DNA from: Polyangium sp. y55x31 | GTDB taxonomy: Bacteria > Myxococcota_A > Polyangia > Polyangiales > Polyangiaceae | Direction: 5' to 3' | DNA length: 64,000 bases | Assembly: GCF_029946505.1 (NCBI RefSeq) | Contig: NZ_JARZHG010000048.1 | Coordinates: 1-64,000 of the forward strand | Shown here: in pieces, positions 53,514 to 62,237 of the stretch | Position numbering within the stretch: position 1 is the first letter of the stretch | Layout of the letters: the number at the start of each line of letters is the position of its first letter | Notes under the pieces: generated by a model | What the model saw: the letters and a program-made list of their open reading frames with translations, nothing else | The model's database searches: none | What the model was told of the DNA's origin: nothing | Translations under genes and position numbers: made by a program

Positions 53514-54833
53514 TCAGAGCGTGAAGCAGACCGGATACCGATAGAGCAGGCATTGCAGGCGGAAGCTCGCACGCTCGATCGCCCGGGCATCCTCGGGGGT
53601 AAAGACGTGGCCCGGCTCGGCCATGGCCGCGAGGCGGCCGCGATCCCCGAGGATACGCGCCGCGGTGATCGGGCCCGTGCCAGGGATCGAGCTCCACGGC
53701 TTGGCGGCCGCGTCGAAGGCGAACCGGAGCGTGTCGCGGTCGGTCGCGAGGTCCTCGCCGCGCGGGTCGAAGGAGACCACGGGCGGCGACGCGGCGAGCG
53801 CGGCGACGAGCGAGGCGATCCAGCGCGAGGTGCGCGCCATGCGGTCGTAGTGGAGCGTGTCCGGTAGGTCCGAGGCGCGGTGATACCGAGGCGTGCGGCC
53901 GCTCGAGAGAAAGAGGAATGGGACGCCGTGATCGCGGAAGACGTCGTAGTCCGAGAAGGGCTGCGGCGCGTAGCCGGGGATGTTCTCGACCGCGTGGATG
54001 CCGAGGCGGCGAACGTCGAGGCCTGGCTCGCGGACGGCGTCGACGATCGCCGGAAGGCCGCTGGTTTTTTCGGCGCCACACGCGAAGATCATGTCGGCGG
54101 TGTGGCGCCAGACGACGCCGCCGATGAGGTCGAGGACGACGGCGAGGCGGATCGAGGAGAGGTCGCCGATCTCCTTGGGGAGCGTGGCGGCGAAGCGCTG
54201 CGAGCCCTGGCGCGGGGTGTTGAAGTAGGGCGATTCCTCGGTGTTGAAGAAGACGACGGCGATGCCGTACGGGCGCGGGTGCTGCGCGAGGAGCGAGGGG
54301 ATCGCGCCGAGGAGGACCGCGACGGCCGCGGCGTTGTCGTCCGCGCCGAGGAGGAGGCCTTCGTCGGTGTTGCCGAGGTGATCGAAGTGCGCGCCGAGGA
54401 CGATGGTGCCGCGCGGTTCGCCCGGGCCTTCGGGAGGGATCCATCCGAGCACGTTGTGCCCGAGCGGCGAGCTCGGCTCGGCGAGCGGCGCGAGGTAGCC
54501 GCCGAGCGAAGGAAAAGGTTTTACGTTGGCCGCGGCGAGCGCATCCGCGAGGTAACGCGCCGCCGCGGCGTTGCCCTCGCTGCCGGGGACGCGGCCGCCC
54601 CACGCGGGCGCGGCGAGCGTCTCGACATGCGCGCGCAGCGTGGGCGAGAGCGGGTCGGTTTGTGGGAAGTGGCGGCCCGAGAGCTCACGCACGCCGACCT
54701 GATCGAGGACGAGGAGAAGCGCGACGGCGAGGACGACGAGCGCGGCGATGCGGCGGCGACGCGAGCGAGGCTTGCGTGGCGCTTTCGCCACGGGATCACG
54801 GGCCGGAGACGCTGGCGTGGGAGCGCTCGCCAC
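53514..54833 (-). CDS. Membrane-anchored M28-family metallopeptidase
   Basis: 439 residues from a GTG at 54833. One membrane helix at about 29-45 after a basic stretch KPRSRRRRIA, giving a type II anchor with the catalytic part outside. M28 zinc ligands: LGAHFDHLG (His/Asp), GADDNAAAVA (second Asp), NTEES (Glu pair), an Asp in VLDLIGG, and YHRASDLPDTL (His). Two-zinc aminopeptidase/glutamate carboxypeptidase-like activity is expected, cutting N-terminal amino acids from peptides. First genes of the downstream set on the same strand are the 54847 lipoprotein and an OmpA-like protein, which precede it in transcription. Confidence 0.88.
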   Translation of the reverse strand: MASAPTPASPARDPVAKAPRKPRSRRRRIAALVVLAVALLLVLDQVGVRELSGRHFPQTDPLSPTLRAHVETLAAPAWGGRVPGSEGNAAAARYLADALAAANVKPFPSLGGYLAPLAEPSSPLGHNVLGWIPPEGPGEPRGTIVLGAHFDHLGNTDEGLLLGADDNAAAVAVLLGAIPSLLAQHPRPYGIAVVFFNTEESPYFNTPRQGSQRFAATLPKEIGDLSSIRLAVVLDLIGGVVWRHTADMIFACGAEKTSGLPAIVDAVREPGLDVRRLGIHAVENIPGYAPQPFSDYDVFRDHGVPFLFLSSGRTPRYHRASDLPDTLHYDRMARTSRWIASLVAALAASPPVVSFDPRGEDLATDRDTLRFAFDAAAKPWSSIPGTGPITAARILGDRGRLAAMAEPGHVFTPEDARAIERASFRLQCLLYRYPVCFTL

Positions 54834-54846
54834 GACGAACCACGCT

Positions 54847-55707
54847 TCAGACCGAGGAGGCGATCACGGTGAGGATCGTGCCCTCGCCGAGATCGGGCAC
54901 GCGCTGGGCCGCGACGCCGTAGGAGCGGTTCGTGATTTCGAGCTTGCCGCGGAAGGGGCCGCTCTGCGTCTTGTTCGCGAGATCGAGTGCCTCGACCGCC
55001 TGCGCGTTGACGTCCGGCGTGACGGGCGCGCCGTACGCCTTCCCGTCGCGGACGAGGAAGACGTAGACGATGGGCACGTTCTTTTGCTTCTCGCGTTCGG
55101 CGCGGTCGAGGAGCTCGCGCTTCGCCATCTCCTCGAGCCGGAGCGCGAAGCGCCGGAAGGACCAGCCGGTGACGAACATGCCCTTCACCTGGCCGTCCTT
55201 GTCCTTCACGGGATGCGCCGCGACCCACTGCGTGTCGGGCCCGGTGCGCACGCCGCGCATCTCCTGCATCTCGCCCCACGCCTCGACGAGGCCCGCGCTC
55301 GGCTCGAGGGCCTTCTTGAGCGAAGGGAACGCAGAGAGGACCGACTTCTGCGCGAGCAGATCCGGATCGGCTTCGCTGCGCAGCGCGATGCCCGTGGTGT
55401 CGACGAAGGTGAAGAACGTGCTCTTCGCGATGTCGAGGTCCTTCACCGACGCGCGCGCGCCGCGGATGGCCTTCTGCAGCGCGACGAGGTTTGCCCCGGG
55501 ATCGCTGTCGACGACCTCGCCGAGCTTCTTCGCGCCCTCGGGCAAGCCGCGGCGCACCTGCGCGGCGTCCTCGTTCGCGACAGGCACGAGCTTGTCGAGC
55601 ACGTAGCCCGCAGCCTGCTCCTGCTCCTTGCTGTTGTCCTCACACCCGGAGAGCGTCGCCACGAGGGCGGCAGGGACGATCAGAGAAGCGAGAGAGCTCG
55701 AACGCAT
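54847..55707 (-). CDS. Lipoprotein with possible Cache-like sensing domain
   Basis: 286 residues, ATG at 55707. Signal ends LVATLSGCEDN (lipobox, cysteine about 22). After an Asn/Gln-rich spacer, a domain of about 200 residues includes FFTFVDTTGIALRSEADPDLLAQK and TQWVAAHPVKDKDGQVKGMFVTGWSFRR, the DTTGxxLR and DKDGxxKGM segments resembling single-Cache sensor domains, then YVFLVRDGKAYGAP. A stand-alone lipid-anchored sensor would be odd, since a signalling partner is lacking. Thirteen bases before the peptidase gene, so probably co-transcribed. Confidence 0.7.
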   Translation of the reverse strand: MRSSSLASLIVPAALVATLSGCEDNSKEQEQAAGYVLDKLVPVANEDAAQVRRGLPEGAKKLGEVVDSDPGANLVALQKAIRGARASVKDLDIAKSTFFTFVDTTGIALRSEADPDLLAQKSVLSAFPSLKKALEPSAGLVEAWGEMQEMRGVRTGPDTQWVAAHPVKDKDGQVKGMFVTGWSFRRFALRLEEMAKRELLDRAEREKQKNVPIVYVFLVRDGKAYGAPVTPDVNAQAVEALDLANKTQSGPFRGKLEITNRSYGVAAQRVPDLGEGTILTVIASSV

Positions 55708-55748
55708 CGGGACCTCATGCGCGAAAACGCACGCGCGGGTGCATGCTA

Positions 55749-56909
55749 CTAGAATGTCTCGGGCGTGACGAAGACGATCTCGACGCGCGCATTACGCGCC
55801 CGATCGCTGCCCGCAGGATCGACGACGGGCGAGGCCGCCCCCGCGAGGACCACGTCGACACGCGGCGCGTTCGCGGTGCGGAGCGCCGCAGCAACCGCAT
55901 CGGCACGCGCCTTCACGGCCGCCTGCTCCTTCGCCGAGGGCTCTTTGTCCTGATGCACGACGACCGCGAGCGGGAAGCGCGGGTTCTCCGCGGCGAGCTT
56001 GCCGAGCCGCGTGATCTGCTCGGTCGCGGCGGGCGTGAGCTTGTCGCCGGCGAAGAGGTTGCGCAGCGTGACCACGATGCCGCGATCGTCGCGCGAGGGA
56101 GAAAACGCCCGCGTCGCGGAGATCTCGCCGAGGAGCGCGTCCCCCGCGCCGGGTGCGCGCGTGACCGGCGTCATGGCGCGGCGCATACCCGTGAGCGCGG
56201 AGAGGCAACTCGAACGGGCGCGCGTGGCGAGATCGATCGGCGCAGGGCCGGTCGATGCAAGCGACTCGTCGAGCTTCTTCACGATGAGCTGGGCCTCGTC
56301 GAGCTCGGCGACGAGCGCGTCGCGGGTCGGCGCGCCGATGGGCGCGGGCGTGTCCGCCTTCGGCGCGGGGACCTCGGGCAGGAGCAGGCGCGCGGCCGTG
56401 CAGAGCATGCGCGCTTCGAGGGCGAGCGATCGCGCCGCGGCGACGCGTGCCTTTTCGCGCGCCGCATCCGCAGGGCCGGACGGCGCGACGGGCTGCGCGT
56501 CGCGGGCGACCTTGATGCGGGCTTCGAGCGCGGCGACCTCGGCCGCAGCGCGTGACTGTTCGCCATCGAGCGAGGAGAGCTCGGCTTGGCGCGAGGCAAG
56601 CTCGGCCTCGGCGCTCTTCGCGTCCGTCTCCGCGCGCGCGACGCGGGCGAGCGTGTGGGCGTGCGCGTACGCGGCGAGCGCCGACTCGGCGTGGAGCTGC
56701 GCGCCCGCGACGTCGCCGGCCTCGTACGCGGCGTGCGCTTCCTTCCGGTGTTTTTCGGCGCGCGCATACGCGAGCGGCGCGAGGTCACGCGCCTCCTTCG
56801 CCGCGGCGCCCTGCTGCACGGCATCGACCTCCGAGAGGATCGGCGGGCGCGGCACCGGAGCGCACGCCGAGGCGAGCGCGACGAGCGCCGCGAGGAGCAT
56901 TCGCTTCAT
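55749..56909 (-). CDS. OmpA-C-like lipoprotein with helical N-terminal half
   Basis: 386 residues, ATG at 56909 overlapping the upstream stop by one base (TGATG). Signal ends AALVALASACAPV (lipobox, cysteine about 16). Residues about 30-230 are a helical coiled region (HKREAHAAYEAGDVAGAQLHAESALAAYAHA style). The C-terminus (about 285-386) matches an OmpA-like peptidoglycan-binding domain: FAGDKLTPAATEQITRLGKLAAENP and near the end SDRARNARVEIVFV, the N-R-R-V-E-I position being NARVEIV here. It would link the outer membrane to peptidoglycan. Part of a minus-strand run of envelope proteins. Confidence 0.85.
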   Translation of the reverse strand: MKRMLLAALVALASACAPVPRPPILSEVDAVQQGAAAKEARDLAPLAYARAEKHRKEAHAAYEAGDVAGAQLHAESALAAYAHAHTLARVARAETDAKSAEAELASRQAELSSLDGEQSRAAAEVAALEARIKVARDAQPVAPSGPADAAREKARVAAARSLALEARMLCTAARLLLPEVPAPKADTPAPIGAPTRDALVAELDEAQLIVKKLDESLASTGPAPIDLATRARSSCLSALTGMRRAMTPVTRAPGAGDALLGEISATRAFSPSRDDRGIVVTLRNLFAGDKLTPAATEQITRLGKLAAENPRFPLAVVVHQDKEPSAKEQAAVKARADAVAAALRTANAPRVDVVLAGAASPVVDPAGSDRARNARVEIVFVTPETF

Positions 56910-57583
56910 CACTTCCCCTTCCCCTTCTTGGGGACCACGGCCGCGCCGCCGCCGGCCTTCTTCAGGGCCTTGGCGTCGTCCTTCTTGGCCGGTTTGTCCT
57001 TGCCCTTGCCCGCGGCGATACGCGCATCCTCGGCCTTCGCGGCGGCCTCGCGGGCCTCTTTCTCCTCGGCCATCGCGCGCTCGAGCTCGGCCTCGGCGCG
57101 GCCTCGCCGGGCCTGCGTCTCTTCGAGCAGCGCGCGCGCTCGCTCGGCCTGCGTCGAGGCCACCTTCGCCTTGTCGGCGACGGCGGCGGCCGCCTGCTCT
57201 GCCTCCGCGGCGCGAAGCAGATCCCGCGCCGTCTCCGCCCATTCGAGCGCGAGCCCGTCGAGGAGCCGCGCGTGCGGGACGTCGCCCGAAGCTCGCGCGC
57301 CGTGCGCCCGTTCGAGCGCTTTCTTCGAACGCGTCATCGCGTCGGCGACCGCTTTCTTCGAGCGCGGATCCTGGGCCTTGGCTTCGACGTCGCGCAGGAT
57401 CTTGAGGGCCGTCGCGCCGTCGCCCGGCGGCGGCGGCGGGACCTCGATCGGCGGGCTCGCGACGCCTCCGCCGTGCGCGAACGCGGGCGTGGCGAGGAGC
57501 GCGGGCAAGAGGAACGCGACGCCGGCGAGCAGCCTTGACCGCGGGCGATCGAGCCTTGGGCCGGACGAGAGGAGGTGACGCAC
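56909..57583 (-). CDS. Secreted Ala/Lys-rich coiled-coil protein
   Basis: 224 residues if started at the GTG at 57583; a TTG at 57619 extends it and neither has a good ribosome site. A signal peptide ends ATPAFA-HGG (about 25-35). The mature part has a Pro-rich start and then long charged helices (KALERAHGARASGDVPHARLL and ALAEEKEAREAAAKAEDARIA), ending in a basic GKGKDKPAKKDD/KKGKGK tail. A coiled-coil rod that might bind peptidoglycan or nucleic acid. It is directly upstream of, and coupled to, the OmpA-like lipoprotein, so the two may form one structure. Confidence 0.7.
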   Translation of the reverse strand: MRHLLSSGPRLDRPRSRLLAGVAFLLPALLATPAFAHGGGVASPPIEVPPPPPGDGATALKILRDVEAKAQDPRSKKAVADAMTRSKKALERAHGARASGDVPHARLLDGLALEWAETARDLLRAAEAEQAAAAVADKAKVASTQAERARALLEETQARRGRAEAELERAMAEEKEAREAAAKAEDARIAAGKGKDKPAKKDDAKALKKAGGGAAVVPKKGKGK

Positions 57584-57644
57584 CAGACGCGGGGTAGCAA
57601 AGGGGCCGAGCGCAAGCAAGACGGCTGTCCGCGCTCGGGGCGCT

Positions 57645-58124
57645 TCAGTGATGGAGGAAATTCTTCACCGACCAATCGATCTGCTCCGTGAGCCGCTCCA
57701 TCTGCGGCCGCGCCCCGCCCGCTTCGAGGACGAAGACGCGATCGTCGGTCACGAAGATCGTGAGGTAGTAGAGGTACGGATCACCGCCCTCGTCGTGGCC
57801 GAAGCGGAGCTGCGTCCCCGTGAGGCCCGCGCGATCCTTGACCTCGCGTTTTTCGAGCAGCGCGTAGCCGCCCATGTCGCGCATGCGGTTCTCCATCGCG
57901 CGCACCCAGAAGGCGCGCTCGCCCTTGGGATCGTTGTCGAACGCGCGGACGCCGAGCACCACGCCGTCGGCCGTCGTGGCGCGGTACTCGGTGCGGCCGT
58001 ACCGATCTTCGAGCTCGACGAACCCGGGCGGCGTGGCCGGCTCGAACGGGCGGCAGGCCGAGGCGAAGAGCAGGGCGAACAGGGCGATGGAGCCAATTCG
58101 GGATCGCACGAAATACTCCGTCAC
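57645..58124 (-). CDS. Small lipoprotein
   Basis: 159 residues from the GTG at 58124, fixed by the GTGA overlap with the stop of the DUF4349 gene. Signal ends FALLFASACRPF (lipobox). A single alpha/beta domain follows with FVELEDRYGRTEYRATTADGVVLGVRAFDND and YLYYLTIFVTDDRVFVLEAGG. I do not recognise it. Coupling suggests it works with the DUF4349 lipoprotein. Confidence 0.75.
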   Translation of the reverse strand: MTEYFVRSRIGSIALFALLFASACRPFEPATPPGFVELEDRYGRTEYRATTADGVVLGVRAFDNDPKGERAFWVRAMENRMRDMGGYALLEKREVKDRAGLTGTQLRFGHDEGGDPYLYYLTIFVTDDRVFVLEAGGARPQMERLTEQIDWSVKNFLHH

Positions 58125-59077
58125 AGGCTGAGCAGCCGGCCGAGGCCGAGCTCGTAGATCCAGGGCACGGGCAGGTTGAAGCGACGCTTGCCGAGCTCGG
58201 CCGAGCTCCGCGGCTGGAACGTCACGGTGATGGTCGAGAACGCCGCGCGATCGCGGAGGAACTTCATGCGCCCTTCGAGCCGGTCGATGGTCTCGGCCAC
58301 GCGCTCGAGCTCCTTCTCGATCGCGATCGACTCTTCGACCTTCGTCGCCTTCGCGAGGAGCTGCTCGAGCCTTTCGCGCACGGCGCGCGCGTTCTTCAGG
58401 CGGATCTCGGTGTCGTGGTACTCCTCGGTCACGTCCTCGACCTGCACGTCGCGCGAGAGCATGTCTCCGAGCTTCTCGATACGCCGGATCGCCTCGTCGA
58501 AGCGGGCGACCGGCACGCGGATCGTGATCGACTGATCGTTTCGCCGCGCGAGGAAACCGCCGAGGCTCCGCGCGAGCGACTCGACCTCGCCGAGCGAGCT
58601 CTTCACCTCGTAGACGGCCATGTTCACGCGGGCCGTGTAGACGAGCATCGGCGCGCGCATGACGGCCACCGTGCCGTCGCCTTCGAGCTGCTTGCCCGTA
58701 GGCTCCGCGAGCGGCTTGCCTTCCCTCCCGACGGGCTCGCCCTTCGCAGGGGAATCTTTTTTCTCGCCCCCGGACGGCAGCTCCCGCGGCGGCGGGGGCG
58801 GCGCCGCGGGGGCCGCGTTCGCTTCTTCTTTGCGCAGGCCCAGCGCGAGGCTGCCCGGGGTCGTGCTCGCGTACGAGATGCCATCCTCGTCGCCGCCGCT
58901 CGCCGTGAGGGCCTCCTCCGTACCCTCGACGGCACCCGTGACCATGATTTCCGCGGGCACGCTCGCGTCGGCCATGGATCGCGAAGGCTCGTAGGAGCGC
59001 GCTTGCGCGCCCGCCAAACAAGCCGGCAAGAGTCCGAGGATCACGCTGGAGAGCGCGAGGAACACTTTCGGTCGCAT
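58121..59077 (-). CDS. DUF4349-domain lipoprotein
   Basis: 318 residues, ATG at 59077. Signal ends LGLLPACLAG (lipobox, cysteine 20). A Pro/Lys-rich linker (about 90-125) precedes the DUF4349 domain (about 140-300): YTARVNMAVYEV, FLARRNDQSITIRVP, RFDEAIRRIEKLG, and a coiled coil DTEIRLKNARAVRERLEQLLAKA. It ends in beta strands RRFNLPVPW. DUF4349 proteins are usually membrane- or lipid-anchored with an unknown role in the envelope. No C-terminal transmembrane helix is seen, unlike many relatives. Confidence 0.85.
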   Translation of the reverse strand: MRPKVFLALSSVILGLLPACLAGAQARSYEPSRSMADASVPAEIMVTGAVEGTEEALTASGGDEDGISYASTTPGSLALGLRKEEANAAPAAPPPPPRELPSGGEKKDSPAKGEPVGREGKPLAEPTGKQLEGDGTVAVMRAPMLVYTARVNMAVYEVKSSLGEVESLARSLGGFLARRNDQSITIRVPVARFDEAIRRIEKLGDMLSRDVQVEDVTEEYHDTEIRLKNARAVRERLEQLLAKATKVEESIAIEKELERVAETIDRLEGRMKFLRDRAAFSTITVTFQPRSSAELGKRRFNLPVPWIYELGLGRLLSL

Positions 59078-59162
59078 CGTTGGTCCTGGTCGAGGAGGCG
59101 CCTTGGTGTGGCGACCACCACGTTACATGCGCCAACGTCGCGAGCGAAGGGGCTCGTGCGCC

Positions 59163-59735
59163 TCAGGTGCCGCGCGGCGCCCCACCCGCGAGCTTCCGCG
59201 CCCGATCGATCTCGCGCGCCCAGTACGACACGCCCGCCAAGGTCCCCGCGCAGGCCGACGCGATGAGCGCGCCTTCCACGAGATCGTGCGCCGCGATCGC
59301 CGTGACCACCGCGACGAACTGCACGCACGTAGCGAGCTTGCCAGGCACGTTCGATCGCGCCCCCGCCCGCCGCGCCCCACGAAACCTCGGGCTCACGAGC
59401 ACCCACGCGAGCAGCGGCGCCTCCAGGATCTCGCGCGAGAGCAAGGCCAGCGGCGCCCACGCGGGCATGCGCCGGGTGTAGAGCAAGGTGCCCACGACGG
59501 TCACCGCGAAGACCTTGTCCGCGATCGGATCCACGACCGCGCCGACGGCCGTGAGCTGACCCCGGCGCCGCGCGAGCCAGCCGTCGAGCACGTCCGTCAG
59601 CGCGGCCATGAACAGCACGGCGAGCGCGGCCCGCACGTCGTCGACGACGAACGGGAAGATCGCCGCGAGCGGCAGGCGCAGCGCGCTGAGGACGTTCGGC
59701 AAGAGACCGAGATCCGCGACACGGTACTGCGGCAT
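59163..59735 (-). CDS. CDP-alcohol phosphatidyltransferase (PgsA-like)
   Basis: 190 residues from the ATG at 59735. The full CDP-OH-P motif DGxxAR-x8-G-x3-D-x3-D is present: DGWLAR (about 51-56) through VGAVVDPIADK (about 64-74). Five to six hydrophobic helices follow. These enzymes transfer a phosphatidyl group from CDP-diacylglycerol to glycerol-3-phosphate, inositol phosphate or serine. The motif alone does not pick the acceptor, but PgsA-like phosphatidylglycerophosphate synthase is most common at this length. It is 20 bases downstream of the universal stress gene on the same strand. Confidence 0.88.
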   Translation of the reverse strand: MPQYRVADLGLLPNVLSALRLPLAAIFPFVVDDVRAALAVLFMAALTDVLDGWLARRRGQLTAVGAVVDPIADKVFAVTVVGTLLYTRRMPAWAPLALLSREILEAPLLAWVLVSPRFRGARRAGARSNVPGKLATCVQFVAVVTAIAAHDLVEGALIASACAGTLAGVSYWAREIDRARKLAGGAPRGT

Positions 59736-59755
59736 GAAGGCCCCCCCCGGGTCGT

Positions 59756-60187
59756 TCAGTCCGCCCGCACGGTCACCACGGGGACCGGGCTCTTTCGTAC
59801 GATCTTCTCCGCCACGCTGCCGAGGATCAGGTGTGCGACGCCGGTGCGGCCGTGCGTGCCCATGACGATCATCGTCGCGCCGAGCTCTTGCGCCGCCGCG
59901 AGCACCTCCGTCGCGGGATCGCCCTCGCGCAGCACCGCGGCCACGCCTTCCTGCTTCGCGAGCTGATCCAGCGCGCGTTGCGCCGCCGCGGCCACCTCCG
60001 TGTGGAAGCCGGGCAAGAGCGTCGGTTCGAGGCCCGGGTACGTGTAGACCGGGAGCTGATAGGCGTGCACCAGCACGACCTGGCCGCCGAGGCGCGCGGC
60101 GAGATCCTTGGCCAGCGCGAGCGCCTTGGCCGAAGCGGCTTCGAAGTCGATGGGGACCAGCAGTTTCACGTTCGCTCCCGTCGTCAT
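59756..60187 (-). CDS. Universal stress protein, UspA family
   Basis: 143 residues from the ATG at 60187. Starts KLLVPIDFEAAS, the first strand with Asp of the family. The ATP-binding G-x2-G-x9-G-S motif is GTHGRTGVAHLILGSVAEKIV (about 116-136). A longer upstream extension was rejected because it lacks homology. UspA proteins bind ATP and help survival in stress. It is divergent from the kinase gene at 60387, leaving a 199-base shared upstream region. Confidence 0.93.
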   Translation of the reverse strand: MTTGANVKLLVPIDFEAASAKALALAKDLAARLGGQVVLVHAYQLPVYTYPGLEPTLLPGFHTEVAAAAQRALDQLAKQEGVAAVLREGDPATEVLAAAQELGATMIVMGTHGRTGVAHLILGSVAEKIVRKSPVPVVTVRAD

Positions 60188-60386
60188 GGATGCTCCTATT
60201 CTCCCGGGGAGCGCAGGTTGCAAGCTCACCCCGGGCCGCGCAACCAGGGAGATCTCGCCCCCGAGCGGCACCTCCTTGCTCGGCTGCCGGGGCCCGCCCG
60301 AGGAGCTTGCACGCGCCGAGCCAGGGCGGGGCGCGCTGCTGCTTTCTCGCGGCGCGGGGAGGCCTCGCGGTACGCTCGTCCTCGCC

Positions 60387-62123
60387 GTGAAGAGCTCGAA
60401 CCTCCGCGCCACCGTCACCGTGCACGCCTACGCCGTGACCGTCGTGGACGACTCCCAGCGCGCCGGAGCCGCCCCGCACGAGAGCGCGAGCCCTCCCTCG
60501 GTGGTCGTCATGCCGACCATCGACGACGTCGTGGGCGGCGTCTACCGGCTGAAGCGCCTGCTCGGCGCCGGCATGTTCGGCAAGGTCTACGTCGCCCAGC
60601 GCGAGGACGTCCCCGAGCACCAGGTCGCGCTGAAGATCCTGCCGCGATCCCACTTCGCCGGCCGCAACGTCGAGCGCGAGCTCGTCATGCTGGCGACGGT
60701 CGGACACCCGAACGTCGTGCAGATGAAGGACCACGGCACGACGCCCGAATACGTGTGGCTCACGATGCCCGTCTACCGCGGCGAGACCCTCGCCGAGCGG
60801 CTCGAACGCGGGCCGCTCGGCCTGCGCGAGGCCCACGACGTATTTCTCGCCATCGCCCGCGGCCTCGAAGCGCTGCACGCGGCGGGCCTGCGGCATCAGG
60901 ACATCAAGCCGGACAACATCTTCCTCGCCACGTTCGGCGGGCGCGTGCACCCAATCCTGCTCGACCTCGGCGTCGCGGCGGAGCGCGAGGGCACGTTCGT
61001 CGCGGGCACGGCGCTCTACGCCTCGCCCGAGCAGCTCGCCGCCATGAGGGGCAACCTCGCGGCGCTGCCCATCAGCGAGAAGATGGACACGTACTGCCTC
61101 GCCGCGACGCTGCTCGTCTCGCTCGTCGGCGAGGATCGGTACCCGGGTTCCACGGCGAACACGATGGACGACCTCGAACAGGCGCTCGAGGTTCGCGCCA
61201 AGCATCCGCTGCCCGAGGGCACGCTGCCCGAGGTGCGCGGCTCGGCGCGTGAGCTCATCGATCGGGCGCTCGCGCGGTGGCTCGCGCATGATCCGCAGGA
61301 ACGACCGGCCATGAGCGAGCTCGCCGAGGAGCTCGACGTCCTGCTCGAACCGGAGCGCGAGATCGCCCGCGCCGAGGAGCGACAGCGCCAGAAGCAACGC
61401 GCCTCCTTGCAAGCGTTCCGCGTGTCGGCGGGCGCGCTCCTGCTCCTCGCCGCCGCGGGCGCGGTCGTCGCCTTCTCCAAGCGCGAGACCTTCAAGCTCG
61501 CGACGGAGCTCGAACGCGCGCGGGCCGAAGGCGCGCGGCAGTTCGATCAGATCGAGATCTGCAACGCCTCCTACAAGACCGCGATGTCGGACGTCGACAA
61601 GTGCAAGGCGTCCGCGAGCAAGGACAAAAAACTCTTCGAGGAGCAGCTCGACGCGCAGATGAAGCTCTGCGAGTCGGGCAGCGAGCTCGACTGCGCCATC
61701 GAGATCAAGAAGGTCCGCGATCAGGGCGCGGCGCGCCTGCAGACCTGCGAGGAGACCGCCGAAAAGGCCGAGACCGAGTGGAAGCGCCGCGAGGCCGAGT
61801 GGGACAAACAGCGCGTCGCCCTCGGAAACGAGCGCGACGAGCAGCGCGCCCTCGCCGACAAACGGGCCGAGGAGCTGAAAAAGCTCACGGAGGAGCGGGA
61901 GCGCGGAGTCGCCGAGCAGAAGACGTGCAACGACGAACGGGAAAAACTTCGCGCCGAGGTGAAGTCTTCCGGCGCAGGCGCGACGAGCCCCGCGAGCTCC
62001 GCCTCCGTCTCGCCCCCGCCTTCCCTCACGTCGATCGCCTCGGTGGGCCCGCCCCCGCCCCCTCCCCCGCCTCCAGCGCCTCCGCCGCCTCCACCGGCGC
62101 CGCCTGTGCCGCCCGCGCCGTAG
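60387..62123 (+). CDS. Serine/threonine protein kinase with TM helix and coiled-coil, Pro-rich tail
   Basis: 578 residues if started at the GTG at 60387; an ATG at 60510 (first residue of MPTIDDVVGGVYRL) is an alternative, and no start has a strong ribosome site. Kinase domain: GAGMFGKV loop, VALKIL lysine, catalytic loop HQDIKPDN (HxD with Gln for Arg, so a non-RD-type form), DLGVA in place of DFG, then ASPEQ. A membrane helix lies at about 344-365 (LQAFRVSAGALLLLAAAGAVVAF). The outside part is a long charged coiled coil with paired cysteines (CNASY, CKASA, CESGSELDC) and ends in a poly-Pro stretch. It likely senses envelope stimuli. It faces the UspA gene. Confidence 0.88.
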   Translation: MKSSNLRATVTVHAYAVTVVDDSQRAGAAPHESASPPSVVVMPTIDDVVGGVYRLKRLLGAGMFGKVYVAQREDVPEHQVALKILPRSHFAGRNVERELVMLATVGHPNVVQMKDHGTTPEYVWLTMPVYRGETLAERLERGPLGLREAHDVFLAIARGLEALHAAGLRHQDIKPDNIFLATFGGRVHPILLDLGVAAEREGTFVAGTALYASPEQLAAMRGNLAALPISEKMDTYCLAATLLVSLVGEDRYPGSTANTMDDLEQALEVRAKHPLPEGTLPEVRGSARELIDRALARWLAHDPQERPAMSELAEELDVLLEPEREIARAEERQRQKQRASLQAFRVSAGALLLLAAAGAVVAFSKRETFKLATELERARAEGARQFDQIEICNASYKTAMSDVDKCKASASKDKKLFEEQLDAQMKLCESGSELDCAIEIKKVRDQGAARLQTCEETAEKAETEWKRREAEWDKQRVALGNERDEQRALADKRAEELKKLTEERERGVAEQKTCNDEREKLRAEVKSSGAGATSPASSASVSPPPSLTSIASVGPPPPPPPPPAPPPPPPAPPVPPAP

Positions 62124-62237
62124 CCGCTTCCCCGCGGTCGATCCTCGTCGACGACCCTTGCTCCTCCCACTAGCTTCTTCGCCGCGCGGCGCGCTTGTTC
62201 CTCCGGCGCGGCCTTGCTATCCGTAGGAAATCTTCCG

